The notes under the pieces were generated by a model that was not told the origin of the DNA, made no database searches, and worked only from the letters and a program-made list of their open reading frames with translations. This document shows positions 11,227 to 23,925 of a stretch of DNA of 64,000 bases, one piece after another. The DNA lies in the NCBI GenBank assembly GCA_033239525.1, contig BSYO01000014.1, forward strand, positions 16,352,021-16,416,020. The letters run 5' to 3'. The translations under genes were made by a program, and so were the position numbers. This stretch comes from Nepenthes gracilis. Taxonomy: Eukaryota; Streptophyta; Magnoliopsida; Caryophyllales; Nepenthaceae. The first letter of the stretch is position 1. The number at the start of each line of letters is the position of its first letter.

Positions 11227-11439
11227 GTCACTATTACTAAAGATAATGTCATTGTTTTCTGTGCGTTACTTCTTTCGCCTAGTTTGCTATTCCTTGCAAT
11301 TAGCTGGGGTTTTGAACAGCCTGATTGTGATCATGTTGACCACTCCAACCGCGACCCGATTCCATGGCTGGGAAGGCCCTGGTCCTTCCCTGCTTGAGGT
11401 GCCAAAATCCTGCTCAGGGTTCTTAACGAACCTGGTAAG

Positions 11440-12360
11440 GTGATTCCTTCGGATGAGCTCCTCGATCTCCCGCTAGAGCGTCTTGCAATCTTTTATAGAG
11501 TGTTCGAAAGATCGATGGAAATCGCAGTTCTTAGCTAGATTTCCTTCATTTGCTTTTTTGAGTGGTTTGGGCCACTTAAGAAATTTATCCACATGGATTT
11601 ACATGAGGACGTTGGAGTGCGTATTGGTTAGGGGTGTAAGGTTGATCGGCCCGTAATTCCTTCACTTTGGTGCTTCGGTCCTGTGCTGCTTCTTGTGGGA
11701 ATGATCGCCGCAATTGTGCTTCCTTTTTCCCTCGGTCAGAAAAGAGAGAGGTTGTTTGATCTTTTCGGGACGCTTAGCCTCGTTGGCTTCTTTGACCGCA
11801 ATGTAGATCCTAATGATATATTCCGCTTCCCGGAAGGTTTACGGATTCTTGTACGCTAGGTGCCTGAAGAAGTCCCCATACATTAAGGCAGAGGTGAAAC
11901 TGCCAAGCTTCATCTCTTCCGTGAGCTTGGTAATCCTTCTGGCCTCCGCTACGAAGTGATCCAGGAACTTTCTCAGGTTCTTTCCCTACTTCTGCTTGAT
12001 GTGGGAGAGATACCATGACTGCTTTTCTTTCCAGCGGCTAGAAGCGTATTGCGCTAGGAAGAGGTCGGTGAGCTTGTGGAAGCTCCAGATCAAGTCTGAC
12101 AGGAGCCAGTGGAACTAGATGCAAGCGTCCCCCTTCAAAGTGAGTGGAAAATAATAGCACATCGTTACGTCCTCTAACCTGTGGAGACTTAGATAGGTGT
12201 GGAAGCGATCCAGGTGATTCATAGGATTAGCACTCCCATCGTAAGAGTCAATGGTTGGCATCTTAAACTTTGTCGGTAAATGGCGATTCAAGATCTCAGC
12301 TGTGAGGGGAGATCTATCCAGATCTACGGTGTGTTCGTCATTCTTGAACACGCAATTTCA
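11440..12360 (-). pseudogene. Gypsy gag with zinc knuckle
   Basis: The piece 12115-12351 reads PLTAEILNRHLPTKFKMPTI then YDGSANPMNHLDRF and MCYYFPLTLKG, the conserved gag (Retrotrans_gag) start of plant gypsy elements. Downstream, broken frames give QSWYLSHIKQK and KNLRKFLDHFV, and near 11440-11540 a degraded knuckle CDFHRSFEHSIKDC followed by REIEELIRRNHLTRFV. The second gypsy element has the homologous knuckle at 24.6 kb. Confidence 0.8.
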
Positions 12361-12982
12361 GATCTTCTCCACCCTCAAATCTACTCGGGTGGCGTTGCCA
12401 GATCTTTTGGAGTTGAGGTAGGTTCTCAACTCCATCCTTTCTCCGACATGGCACGTAGTCGACCGGCTACTGCCACTAATGGATCTAAGCCTAAGGCCTG
12501 GTTTCTACTCAAGAGTATTGGGAATTCCTCCATTATGGATTCTCCTTGAAGTCAATGCTGCCCAAACGTCCTTCGAGCCTTGGACAGCTCTGGGCGTGGG
12601 AGGCCTCCGGGGCTTAAGTGTTGCTCGGCCTCATGGTCTATTTGGATGACTTCTTCTTCTGTCCTCCTCTCCTAGAGGCCAAAACAGAGACTACTGAGGA
12701 CGGAGCCCTCTGCTTCGTATTTTCTTGGTGAGCACAGAGCATTATGAGCATTTTGTTCATGTTGCTCGTGTGCTTCGCCGAATTCTAAAAAAATGGTGCA
12801 AGTATCCCGTTGACCACTCAATTGACAAAGGTTACCACCGGAGTAGTCTGGTTGAGTGAGGTCACATCTCTAATGGGTCTGCTAACTTGAGATTTAATGT
12901 TCACCATTCTAATTGACGACACTGAGGATGGAATTGAAGAGGGAAGTAGCTATAAAAAGTGGTAGGCTTTTCATAATATTTT

Positions 12983-12998
12983 CCACAGACGGCGCCAA
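12983..12998 (-). other. Primer-binding site of the gypsy element
   Basis: The minus strand reads TTGGCGCCGTCTGTGG a few bases inside the 5' LTR. This GGCGCCGTCTGTGG-type block starts the internal region of many plant gypsy elements. Confidence 0.75.
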
Positions 12999-13003
12999 TA
13001 ATA

Positions 13004-13984
13004 TGTCATGGATCCAAACTTCAAATAGATTTTGGTCAAATTGTTCGTCTGAGTTTGACTCCATTCACCGAGTTTGGATTCTACACACCACGACTGCGAA
13101 TAAGAGGTCAGGTGTCGGCGGGATGTTATCCCACTGAAAATATTCCAACGCTAAGTCAATAAACAGCCTTGAAAGTAAGAAGGTGAATGCGAAGGGATGT
13201 AATATGTATGCGATGAGTGTTTGTGGGAGTGGTATTGCTCTCGTAGGTAGAGAAGTTTTGGTTGCTAGTGAGGAGCGAGGTCTCTAAGTACTGAGTTCGT
13301 TGGGAATGTAGTTTCAAAGAGTGAGAGAGAGCGTTAGAAAGCTTGATGCTTAAAGCGTGTGAGCTTTGCAAGAGAGGGCTTTTTGCAGGCAAGTGAGAAT
13401 GTGCCTTAGGAGTGAAAACTCTATGATCTTTTATAGCCGCCGTGCTGGGCTGGCTTTCTTGTCCTACGCTGCATTCTTTGTGTAGAAGAGCTTGATACCT
13501 GTGCTTTACTGGGACCGTTGCCTTTTCTGGCGTGCAGCCTTTATGGCTGTAACGGTCGTTAGATTGATTACTTTCCTTATATATTCTGTAACCATTTGGA
13601 TTTTCAGTAGACAGGAAAATGATTCCTATGCCTTCCTTTAGAAATACGCATTGATTCTGCAACTGTTATAATGATAGTTGCCTTATGTGGAGAGCGCGTA
13701 ATCAGGGGAGAGGACTGTTGCGGCCTGAGGATGGACACGTAGACTAATCTGGGCTTGGGCCGTGTAAACTCTGGTCTTCGACTGGTCAACTTGGTCATGC
13801 TTCCGATCAACAGAAACGTTGACCGTCTTGGGACCAAGTGGTTTGTCTTGCTCTTGGGCTTTTATTCGCTCATCAACCTTTTATTCGGTTAACGGCTGGC
13901 GTTGACTGTCTTGGCGTAAATGTGCCGCTGTGAATCTAGGTCATTCCTCTTTCGTAGGCCAGCTCATTACTGGTGCACCCATCA
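13004..13984 (-). repeat. Right LTR (5' LTR of the gypsy element)
   Basis: Begins TGTCATGGATCC on the plus strand and ends GTGCACCCATCA. It aligns throughout with 3228-4193, with scattered substitutions and short indels. Confidence 0.9.
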
Positions 13985-13989
13985 GTTAC
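13985..13989. repeat. Target-site duplication GTTAC, right
   Basis: An exact copy of 3223-3227, directly outside the right LTR. Confidence 0.85.
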
Positions 13990-14641
13990 TAATTTATTTT
14001 TTCAAACGTGTTATACATAAAATAAAATATGATAATGCTTTCAACAAATTGCTTCTGAGCAATCAATCAGAGCCTAAATCCTTCTTCGATTCCCCTCCTC
14101 CAAAAATGGAATAACACAAATAGAAATATCTGTCTACAGTAAATGACAAGTGCATGACAGAACAAAGAAAGGAACCCACGTGTGGGGCCTGGCCTTAAAA
14201 TTGTCAGAACTGTTGAACCGTCAATCTGTTTATAATTTTTATGTAATTTAGTCTTTATATATATATATATATGATTTATTTAATTCATTTGACTGTCAAA
14301 TGCCACCCACCGTGGTTGCCTTTGGTAGTCACTTGACTCTATAGGCATCTACAGTGGCGATCAATTCGTCTTGATTATCTTTATTTTATTGCGCTACCAT
14401 TCTGTTGCAATACAAAACAGTCAAAATCTTATATACACGAATCACTGATCTGATACAATAAGCCCCATACATGATGATGGAGCATCTACTGAAACTAAAC
14501 TGCAAGAGGTAATCTGAAGAGTGGTAACAGTAAGAGCATATGGCTCGATGAAAAAAGAAGAGATGAGATGGGATGAGAAGAGAAGAGAGAGAGACGGAGC
14601 TCATCTTCAAAAAATGTACAAAGAGAACCAGAAGAAGATGA
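13990..14641. other. Between gypsy element and RING-H2 gene; 3' flank of the gene
   Basis: The first about 28 bases may be the rest of the copia LTR interrupted by the gypsy element. A short TA microsatellite lies near 14254-14272. A minus-strand AATAAA (TTTATT at 14380-14385) lies about 257 bases past the RING-H2 stop codon and is a fair poly(A) candidate. No coding sequence is seen. Confidence 0.4.
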
Positions 14642-17389
14642 TCACAGGTCCCTTCTGCATAAGGGGCAGGAGCCATGCCTCAGTAGCCATTTATCGATGC
14701 AAGGAAGGTGAAACATATGGTGACAATGAGGCAAATTTCGAACCGTCTCTCCGATCTGGAAGTCCTGAACCAACAACAAGGCAACTGAGAAGAACATGGA
14801 CACCGACATGCAGTTTCTTAAATTGAGGATATAATATGCCGATGACACCTTAACTAAAATGTATTGTTATTTATAGATGTAAGATTGTAATTGATCAATA
14901 ATACTACTTTATATCATATTATCAATAAAATATACATATTTTTTTTATTTCATTATCAAAAAACCATAAGAAGAATTAATATGCAATTGAATCAATATAA
15001 AAAAGTTGTACTATAACATAACTCTCGAGATAAAAATAGAAGACAATGGGGGGTTTAGCTTGTGAAAATAGACCAATATGAAAGCGTCTCAGATTTAAAA
15101 GAAAAAATAATGAAATATTCCGACACCCTAATTTGGGAGAAATGCTGGTACTCCTTAGCATTTAATACACTCGGTTGGATTAATTTCTTTGGAAATGATC
15201 GAAAACAAGGCTTATGAAACATTGTACTATGACAAGATCATGAGCAAACCTGCAGGCACACTGAGCAGGAGGCTTTCTCCCCTGAAGCATCAACATTGTT
15301 GTTGGTGATTTTGATCTTCGGGATCTTCTCGACTAAATCACCAGGCAACCCCTTTGCCCCGTCTATGTCAAAGATGTTCGTCACCTCCTCGAAGGTTGAT
15401 TCAACTGCCCCCATCTGAGTAGCCACTAAGTTTCATGAGTAAATAAATTAATGGGGAGGCAGGATATGTTTCAGCCCAATTAATCTAAGATTTTGCCTCT
15501 ACGTTCTAGAAGTTGTTCACTGGTATAACAAAACTTTCAACCAACTTGACAACCATCGCCATTATGTAACATCAGTGATACCCTGATTCCGTTAACCACG
15601 ATTACATTTTAGCTCCATTGTTATGATTGGCCCATTCATATGGGTTCTTCTGGTTTGATTTAGCCAGAGATATCTTGGTAAATCTCTTGTAAACAGCAAT
15701 CAACAACCATCTCAGTGAGGATTAGAATTTTCATATGATAAAGATCAGTGCATTATTTGGATTTTGGAATGCCAATCCAGGAGGCAGAACATTCTATGCG
15801 AAGGAAATACTTAATAGGTAGCTGCATGACAATTGACAGAGAATAAAAGTAATTATTGCAGAGAGAAATAAAGCTGGTGGATTGTTAATACGAGTGAGGC
15901 CAAGCATCTGGATTTTGGCCCAAACTCATAAAGTGGGATGAGAATTCTTCGCTATCCAAAAAAGGTGATAGAAATGGTAGAGGCAAGGCCATACTAACTT
16001 AGAGGATGCAGCAACAAAATGATTCAGCTATACTTTTACTATAAGAAGATGCCGCCTCAAAATGTTTAGAATGGTAAAAGAGAATTCAGTTAAAACAGCA
16101 GACACCTATTAGTGGGACTAAAATTATGGCCGTGGCAAGGGCAAAGATCTGGTAATCTGAAAACGATATTTTCTATGGAGCAATAGAAAAAAGTTATCAG
16201 TGATTATATATTAAGTACCTGACTTTGCACTGCACTTAGCATGGCTGGACCAATTCGTTCCCGGACAAGTCTACCACTGAATAGGCTTGCAATAACATCA
16301 ATCTGCAAAATTCAAAGGAGAGTATGAACTTCGAACAAACCTTTTAAAGACCCAGTTGAAGATTGGATGGTGAATTGCCCAATGCAGCTTGTTGCATGAT
16401 TACGAATTGCTTACTTGAATGAGATGAGCCAAAAAAGCATACCAAGTAGAGAAGACACCTGAGACCGGACTCGTCAGATCGCCAGAGGATGACAGATGAT
16501 TCGAAGACCTCAAGTGAGAAAACAGCACCAGAGATGGCTCCAATTGCAGCCCCTCTTATAAACCCACTCTCTGTCTCTTGACCAATCAAAGCCCCGGTCA
16601 TTGACCCTAACAAAACACCCACTGCAAATAGAAATTTGCAGATTGTCTCAAATTCCAGAGAAAAATGCATGGATTTGTGTCAGGGAACAAATAGTTTCGG
16701 CAGAAACACAGAACGAGATAGTTCAATTCAAAATGAAAAATCTTTCCCTTGTCTTTTTTTTGTGAGATGAATACGCCAAGTTCCCATTTGTTCATATGTT
16801 CAATCAATGATTTTGGCCAAAATCCCATCTCAATTGGGTCAAAGAATCATTCCAAATCCCCCCAAAGGCTAAATGAAAATAACATACTGCTAGAACTTTG
16901 TTTGGATTAAAAAAAAACCAAGCAGTGGAGGGGGATGTATTTTTGGCAACATTCCAACTTTTTAACATTTCTTTTTTCTGGGAATTTCCCAGATTCGAAA
17001 GAGGAAAGGGCGGAAATGAGAAGAATGGGAAAACCAAAATGGGCGCAAGGCAGTAAATTCTTGCCATCAGTAGACAATCTCAGAAAAATTACTGCACGTT
17101 TTTGCTGTTTTTGCTCACATAATCAAAACCAATAAAATGCAAATCGTTGCAAACTCACATCAGAAAACAAAGACCAAAACAAGATAAATCAAGGACAATA
17201 GTTGAATCAAATGAGAGAAAGAGATCAAGACTAACCGAATGCGAAACAGAATGTAAAGATGGCAGAGAAGAGATTGCCAATGACTGCAGAGAACGTCAAA
17301 TTGGAAGCGTCTCTAACACTTGCAGACAGATTGGAGACAATATAGGAAGACGAAGAAAGATAATGAGATGGGTCCTGGTACAACTCCAT
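14642..17389 (-). CDS. RING-H2 E3 ubiquitin ligase, NEP1-interacting protein (NIP)/ATL-like
   Basis: Five exons on the minus strand: 17389-17236, 16621-16443, 16302-16219, 15414-15250 and 14764-14642. All introns are GT-AG and the joined frame is open: 705 nt, 234 residues, the usual length of the NIP1/NIP2 type. A hydrophobic segment (about 38-66) and a glycine-rich stretch (about 76-90) suggest membrane anchoring. The motif [12 protein letters not shown] and the block [20 protein letters not shown] are characteristic. The C-terminus is a RING-H2 finger: Cys189, Cys192, Cys208, His210, His213, Cys216, Cys227, Cys230, with all eight zinc ligands present and the IDKWL Trp. Family members bind E2 enzymes and ubiquitinate partners; NIP proteins are reported at plastid or other membranes. 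The ATG at 17387-17389 is the first in-frame start before the conserved N-terminus. Gene-specific target unknown. Confidence 0.93.
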
Positions 17390-19901
17390 TTTTTTCCTCT
17401 CTTCACTGGTTCCTCAAATTGCCTAGGATTTTTAGATGCGGTGTCGACCTTGTGATGACCGTGAAACGGTGGATGAATAAATTTCAAGGATGGATTACGA
17501 TCTGGGGTATTGACAGATGCTAAGAGAAAGAATTAAACGAAACCAACACACACCAACTCGCATTTATAGCGGCTTTGAATATCTCTGCTCTAATGCATGT
17601 AATGAAGAAAATCATAAAGCATTTTATATTTCAAATTTCTATTTCAGGGGCACAAGTTTGACTGGGGAGAGAGAGAAAATTCAAGACGTTTCTTCAATTC
17701 AACAAATGAACGTTCCAAGATCTTTTCTTGGGAAGACTTGTACACAAATTATCCTAATCCCATCCACGCATCAAATCACAAACATATGGAATTTACAGTT
17801 GGGTTAGTTGCATGAAAAGAAATATAATAGAAATAAATTTAAAAAAATTAGAAATAAGTTTTATTAGTAATAGAGTTGCGAATATATATATATTTTTTAT
17901 TTGGTTAGTATAAGTAAATAAACATTCATACTTTTTTTTTCTGATGAGTGAATGAAGATAAGATTATTACTTTACAAAAAAAAATAAAAATAGAAGATAA
18001 GATTATGAGTTAAAATAATTAATTCGACCTGGCATGAGTTAATAATTTTTGTAAACGTAATTTACTTATCTTAAATAAAAATTATGTTTAAAAATTATTT
18101 TAATATATTATATTTTAATATAGTAATTAAATTTTTATATAAAATTTTTTTGTACTTAGATAATAATATTTTAATCAAATATTAAATTTTTTTAAAAAAA
18201 TTTACATTTTTATATATTTGTTTATGTAATTGTAAATTTTTAAAAATAAAAAATATCATTTAACTGTTCTAAAATATTATATTTTAATCATGCACAGGCA
18301 TGGTTATATCACATTAAATAAAATAACAAAACTAAAATGAGATAAGTATCTCTCATTTATTTATTTTTTCACATTAATCTCTTCCATTGAACATAGCATT
18401 AGCTAATGTATTAGTATCAAACTTAATTAGAATAATTAATATTTTTGTGATCCCCTCGAGTTAAACCCAAAATATGATATGAACGTATTCTCATGGTCCA
18501 ATTGATATCATAGCCAAATAGGATACTAAATACTCAATTTCAATTATATGTTAAAGTTAACATTCTTACAATATCTGTTGATATTTTAACTTATATTATG
18601 TATAAAATTATAAGTATTTCTTTAAAATATCTCAATCTCCCTAAGAATGAAAATCAATATTAGACAATTATAAACTATATCACGGTATAACAAATTATAT
18701 ATTCTTTGACATTGTATTCTCTTTATATATGTCCTTTATTTTGACTACAGATAGCCAAAAAAGCTACATAAGCAAACTAAGTTAGCCCTAAAAAATAATT
18801 ATTGAAAATATTAAAAAATTTAAAAATAAACTAAATATCCAACTGATCATTAAGATTTTACCTAATCATGATCAAATTCACAGGTATACTAATCTCATTT
18901 TTAATACCATAAAATATATTATATTTTATCACTATTAAAAACCCAAGAATTATCAGCTTTTATTGAAATTGTTATGGCTAATTATAATAGGATCCAATTA
19001 AGATAATTAATTATTTCAAATATCATCAAAGCTTTAACCACAGTTAAGACATGATTTGACCTAAATTATAAAGCATAAAGTTTAAAATTTCCATATGAAA
19101 TTCATTCCCAAATTCACTGGCATAGAATTCGGTGTTCAATGCTAAAAGTAGCAATCCAATGAATCCAAAATTATGTTCAATATCACATCTTCGTGAATCA
19201 ATTTCAATGTCTTTTTGTAGTTGAAATCATATATTATCAACATAATATTAAACTTTTTATGTCAAAGACTAGTAGCAGTTAGGTCACAATTACAAACACA
19301 TTTATTTATTATGTAAACAATTGACCAAAATATAATTTGTCGTATTAGTCTATAATAATCTGAAACAGATTCTGTGAATGAAAATGTTAATTCATAACTC
19401 AATTTTTATTACTTTAAGAAGTTAAAAATCGAGATCCAATAATATACTATTACACTATACATTTTATAGTTTAAGAATAATAATCACAAAAGTAGAAACA
19501 TATCAATTCAATGTATAAATGAACAGTCCAAAAACATTTTGTCACTACTATCAAATGTGATATGAGTAGATTTCAATACCCACCATAGCATTTTCATTGC
19601 TCAATTACTAGCTCCTTAAAAATAGAAATCACATTTTATCAATAAAAGATTATGCATATTACAGTATTCAAATGCTAAGTTTATTGACATAAACATATTT
19701 ATATAATATATAAACATTTAGCTCGAAAATGACTCATAACATAAAATTAATCTAAGTTTGCCTATAATTAATATTGTATTATTTATTCTTATTAATTATC
19801 ATATTAGGTCAATAGTCTAACAAAGTCGAATTAAAATGAGATGTTACAACTTCTCTATTAACTAATAAATAATTAACATGTTTAAATTATTAATATAGTA
19901 T
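17390..19901. other. Upstream region of the RING-H2 gene and AT-rich intergenic DNA
   Basis: About 400 bases next to the start codon are of mixed composition and presumably hold promoter and 5' UTR; I could not fix a TATA box. From about 17.8 kb the sequence is strongly AT-rich with homopolymer runs and no credible ORF, RNA gene or LTR pair. Confidence 0.5.
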
Positions 19902-20602
19902 TGTTGCATCCTCGGATCCTTACTCTAATAAGAATGAGGATCCAACAATAATATCAAACAGTACGTATGTGAAAAAGCAAGAGAAAAAGAGAGAAAGCGT
20001 GCGAGGATTGAGGAACGCGGATTTTTACGTGGAAAGCCTTCTCGTAAATGAGTAGGAAAAACCACAAAAATTTTATCCGAGAACTGCTTCACTATGTTGT
20101 ATGAGATTATAAGGAGGTTACAGAGTGTGTTCTAGCCCTTCCCTTTCTTACTTTTTTCTCTCTCTATATTAGCTAAGCAGGTATAAATATTGGGCTCCTT
20201 TGTTAGGTGCACAGTCAATATATTTATAGTAATTGATCATTCCTTTGCGAGGAGTCCACCAACTCCACCAATCCATCCTACTGTGTCAAGGAGGTTGTGT
20301 GCATGCTGGTTGATCTTGCATGGCATTACTTTTGTAGTGATCGTGTGTGCCCTGCAGGCCATCATTCCTCCTGTGGCCTGACAGGGTCAACCACTAAATC
20401 TCCAGCGCGCCGATTTTACGGGCAGGCTGACGTCAGCTCATTTATGTGTCCATGGGCCTAAGAGGATCTTGAGCCCATCTTACCGCATGGGCTAATGCCT
20501 GGACCTCTCAGGCCTCTTGGGCCTGTTGGGTCTCCGTGGCACCAGAGCCCAATTCCCTAAGGATGGATTTTATAAATTGGTCTTAGGTATTAGTACCCAT
20601 CA
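19902..20602 (-). repeat. Left LTR of the pol-less gypsy element
   Basis: Starts TGTTGCATCCTCGGATCC and ends TAGTACCCATCA. It aligns with 25618-26344, including the ACTGCTTCACTATGTTGTAT block and the GGCCTCTTGGGCCTGTTGGG block. Confidence 0.9.
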
Positions 20603-21345
20603 CTAAACCCCATATGTCAAAGGGTTTGAGTACTTCAACCATTTGGTATATCCATTGGACGAGGACAAGTCTTGCGCGAAGGTTCTCACCATTGGAAGTC
20701 CGCTTGTGCCTTCGCTCTATGGCGCTACTCAGTTAATGTTTGACGTTAGCGCTTAATCTTCTTTCTTGCTAGTGTCTGCGGATATGATGGGAAATATGAG
20801 TCCGGGGCATGCTGATCAGAATGTTTGAGAACATGCAGTGGCTTGCAGTTTGCCCAACATATCCGAAGAATTTTGGGGTCAACGGCCTTGTCAGAACGTC
20901 CGAGGGATTTTTGAGCTCTAAGCATTGTTGGGTGCGTCATGATGATGGTCGTCTTCACATGTTTGTCCAAGATTCAAAAATGTCCTCGGGCATCCTTGGG
21001 ACCAAAGATTTCAGTGAAAGAGCGTCTGAGAACCTACCTTGAGTCTGTGATGTTGGCTTGCTCATTTTTGGCCATTAAAGCGCATTAAATGCACATTAAT
21101 GGGATTGACATCGCCTCGGGAAGCTAAGGCCCACTAACTCCGGTAGCACATGGGGAATTAACACGGGAAAGGGTAATGATGGCACGCGCCCTTTGATTTT
21201 TTTTTTTTTTTCAAATATTAACCATTGCCTTTGTCTTCATTTTCCATCGTGCAACCCTAAGACTTTTTTCCTTCGAACCCTTGACTGTGCTCTCTAGACT
21301 TTCTTCTTCCTCCCGTTTTCCTCTGTGCTTTCTCTTCAACCTTCA
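20603..21345 (+). promoter_or_regulatory. Upstream region of the second antisense gene
   Basis: Lies between the 3' LTR and the antisense ATG. The last about 110 bases are pyrimidine-rich (CTTTCTTCTTCCTCCCGTTT type), like a plant 5' untranslated leader, and a T-run lies at about 21200. No clear TATA box was fixed. Assigning promoter function is inference from position. Confidence 0.3.
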
Positions 21346-23425
21346 ATGGCACCTAGAGTGAAGAACCTTGCCTCTTCTCTTTCTCTAGAGAGACTCGAGG
21401 CCATCTGCACCAAGTTCGAGATTCCTAAGTCGATGGCAATGGTGATTCTAGAGCCCCATTAGAAGGCTTGCAACCTGCCTGATGGTCTTATTGCCGTCTA
21501 CGAAGTCCACCTCAAGGGCGGGCTTCGTTTTCCTGTCTCATTGGAGCTCTACCACATCATGAAGGAACTCAAGGTTCCATTCGCTAGACTGCAACCCAAC
21601 TCCATCAGGTACCTTATTTCACTTTGCGTTTTTGCATGTTGTCACAAGAAGGTACTTGAGGTCGCTATGGTGAAGATAATATTTCACTTCACCCACAACC
21701 TAGACTAGATAGTCGCCACTCCACATCCAGACTTTATTGTCATGAGTGGTGGCAATCCAAATTCCACCAAGAGGTGAAAGGATAAATTTTTCTTTTTGGC
21801 TATTCATGAGCATTGGGCCCTCTCCAATGCTTGGGGCAATGTGGCAAGCAAGCATTGCTTAGATGCTTCCACAGAGGAAAGGAAGGTCGCCAAGGGGGTC
21901 GTGGACTTGGTGCTGGCCAACCTCGACACCTTTAACGAAAACAAACAGAACATTTGATTGCGGCCCAAGAACCTGGCGAGGGCCAAGTGGGGAATTCAGG
22001 ACGAGGACTCTAATGACCCTACTGCTGTTGCTGCTATTTCTTCTATGAAGAAGAAGAAGAAGTTAAGGAAGAATGAGAGGGCTCTGAGGATCGAGGAGCC
22101 AACCGAGTGTCCAAAGAAGAGTCGTCGGACTGAGACTTCAAAATGTCGGGTGACCATCGTTGAGTACTCCTCGTCCAGTGACGACAATGCTATTGTAGCA
22201 CCTCTTGTGAGAAGGTTGACATCTTCGCTGGCGGCGCTAGTCCGAGGATCTGAAGGCATCGAGCCTTCAGCTGCCGCTAAGTCCTCTAGGCAGCCTTCTT
22301 TGTTCACGGAGCCACCTGTTGCCTAGCCTTCCCTTGATGAGCCCATGCCTGGTATCCCTTCCATTTTTACTAGTGAGGTCGCGGAGCGGATTGATAATCC
22401 ATCTGAGGACACTAATGAGGGACAGGAAATGAGGGAGTCTGAGGCGACTTAGGTAAAGGAAGCAGCGATGATAACCGCAATGACGATGATTGTTGAAGCT
22501 GCTGAGGCCGAGGAAAGTCAGCTCATGGAGTCGCTTGCTGCAAAGACTATCAAGCTCCCATGCCTTGTAATCCAAGTCTACAACCCCATGATGATTTCAT
22601 TCGAGGTCCATGAGGAAGCCCTGGTTGAGGACGTTGTTGGGGCTCCATACGTTGTTGAAGTTGAGACTGGGGCCGTAGAGCATTCTGAAGCTATTGAGCC
22701 CTCAATCTTTGATCTTGATGGAGCTATCCCTACATTCGAGACTAAGGTTGGGGTTCCTGCGGTGCCTGCTGCTGAGCCATATGAGTTTAAGGCCCCTAGA
22801 GAGGAGAGCTCAGCTGGTAGCTCTATTATCTCTCAGGTATCCTTCTGTTCTTCTTTAGATATTTTGCTTTTTATTTTCTTCCACTCATGCTTTAATAGAT
22901 TGTTCTCCTTTGCAATTCTATGAGCTGGCTGGGAACCTTGGTCGGCTAATTGGTGGTGTTGCCCAGGCTTGCTCTGAGTTGGAGTCACTTAAGGCCACCG
23001 GAGAGGCCAACAAACGTTTGGAGGATAAACTTACTAAGGCCAAGGGGAAGATTGTTTTTCTCGAGGATACATTGAGGCTTCGGCAAGTTCAGTACCGGCT
23101 GTTGAGGGACAAGAACCTCCAGCTGGAGAAGGGGTTGAGGGCTTTGGTGAGAGCCGTGGACATAGCATCGGCGTTGGAAGGAAAGTTCTGGGACGGCATT
23201 AACTTGTGCCAACGAGTGATGAGGTTGCTACGCCCGCAATTTCCTACGGTCGCGTTTGATCCTCGGAATGCCAACGCCACATACTTGGACAACTTGTATG
23301 GTCTTTCAGGAAGGAGTTTTCCTCCCAATCCTTCTATGCCTGGGCCATCAAGCCATTTCAAAACCCCTGGGGTCCCTTGGACCACGAGAGTAGTAAGGAA
23401 CTTCTTCTCAACCAGGACATTTTGA
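21346..23425 (+). pseudogene. Second copy of the antisense gene: gypsy-type transposon domain plus coiled coil
   Basis: From ATG 21346 one frame runs to 22836 with no frameshift, broken only by six stops, all explicable as C-to-T changes in CAG or CGA codons. Early residues show LPDGLIAVYEVHLKGGLRFP, aligning with LPKG-x4-VYKAYLRSGLR of the first copy, and later KDKFFFL aligning with NDQFFFV. Next come a Lys-rich segment (about residue 228) and a long Glu/Ala/Val-rich acidic region. An apparent intron (22837-22915, phase 0 after CAG, acceptor now AA) leads into an exon with ELAGNLGRL, heptad-rich coiled coil (ANKRLEDKLTKAK...) and a C-terminal LDNLYGLSG segment, stop at 23423-23425. No known enzymatic motif was seen. 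Confidence 0.7.
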
Positions 23426-23672
23426 GGGCTGACTGTAAATTTGTCAAGTTATAGAGTTTTTTTCATTTATTACCTTTCACATATGTATAATGTTGTGCAC
23501 ACATTACTTATATGGATGAAATTTATATTGTTTGAGTGCAAACATTTTGTTTGTCTTATTCAGGCTGCTCGAGTGTTTGGTTCCTTTATAACATGTTGTT
23601 AAAGAAACTTGGTCTTTTATTGGCTTAATGTATGAACCTTTCGACTGTCTTAGGTTGAAGATACCACCTCTA

Positions 23673-23925
23673 GGATCATCACATACTTGCTGTTTGAAAC
23701 CACATAAGTTTTAAATTCAACTTTTAGGATTGCTTGGCTTCGTGCCAAGTTTTAGTCCGACCTTTAGGGCCACTTGGACATGACCGAGTTTCAAATTCAA
23801 TTTCTTGAGCCACTAGGATATAACCAAGTTTTAAGTATAACCTCTTGGACCGCTCAGATACGGTCGAGTTTTGAGGACGGCCTCTTAGATTGCTCGGTCA
23901 TAGCCGAGTTTTAGAGCAAGTGAAA
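23673..23925. repeat. 40-bp tandem array, counterpart of 7095-7280
   Basis: Four clear and one or two degraded copies of a 40-bp unit containing GCCACTTGGA-like, ACCGAGTTT and CCTCTT blocks. Unit phase and position, just 3' of the antisense gene, match the 39-bp array of the first gypsy element. Confidence 0.8.

Larger units (their letters stand above)
3228..13984 (-). mobile_element. Ty3/gypsy (Tat-like) retrotransposon with an antisense extra gene
   Basis: This is a full-length element of 10,757 bp on the minus strand, bounded by LTRs of 966 and 981 bp and a perfect 5-bp duplication. From right to left it holds 5' LTR, primer site, gag with zinc knuckle, protease, reverse transcriptase, RNase H, integrase, a 39-bp tandem array, an oppositely oriented gene and the 3' LTR. 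The PR-RT-RH-IN order marks it as gypsy. A large antisense ORF between integrase and 3' LTR is known from Tat-clade plant elements. Hand alignment of about 120 bases of the LTRs shows roughly one difference in eight, so the insertion is fairly old. All reading frames are broken. Confidence 0.95.

Noticed and set aside
14521..14826. Plus-strand frame of about 100 codons
   Set aside because: It is the antisense shadow of the RING-H2 last exon and its 3' UTR.
22267..23385. Minus-strand frames opposite the second antisense gene
   Set aside because: Shadows of the plus-strand frame; no gag or pol motif can be read in them.
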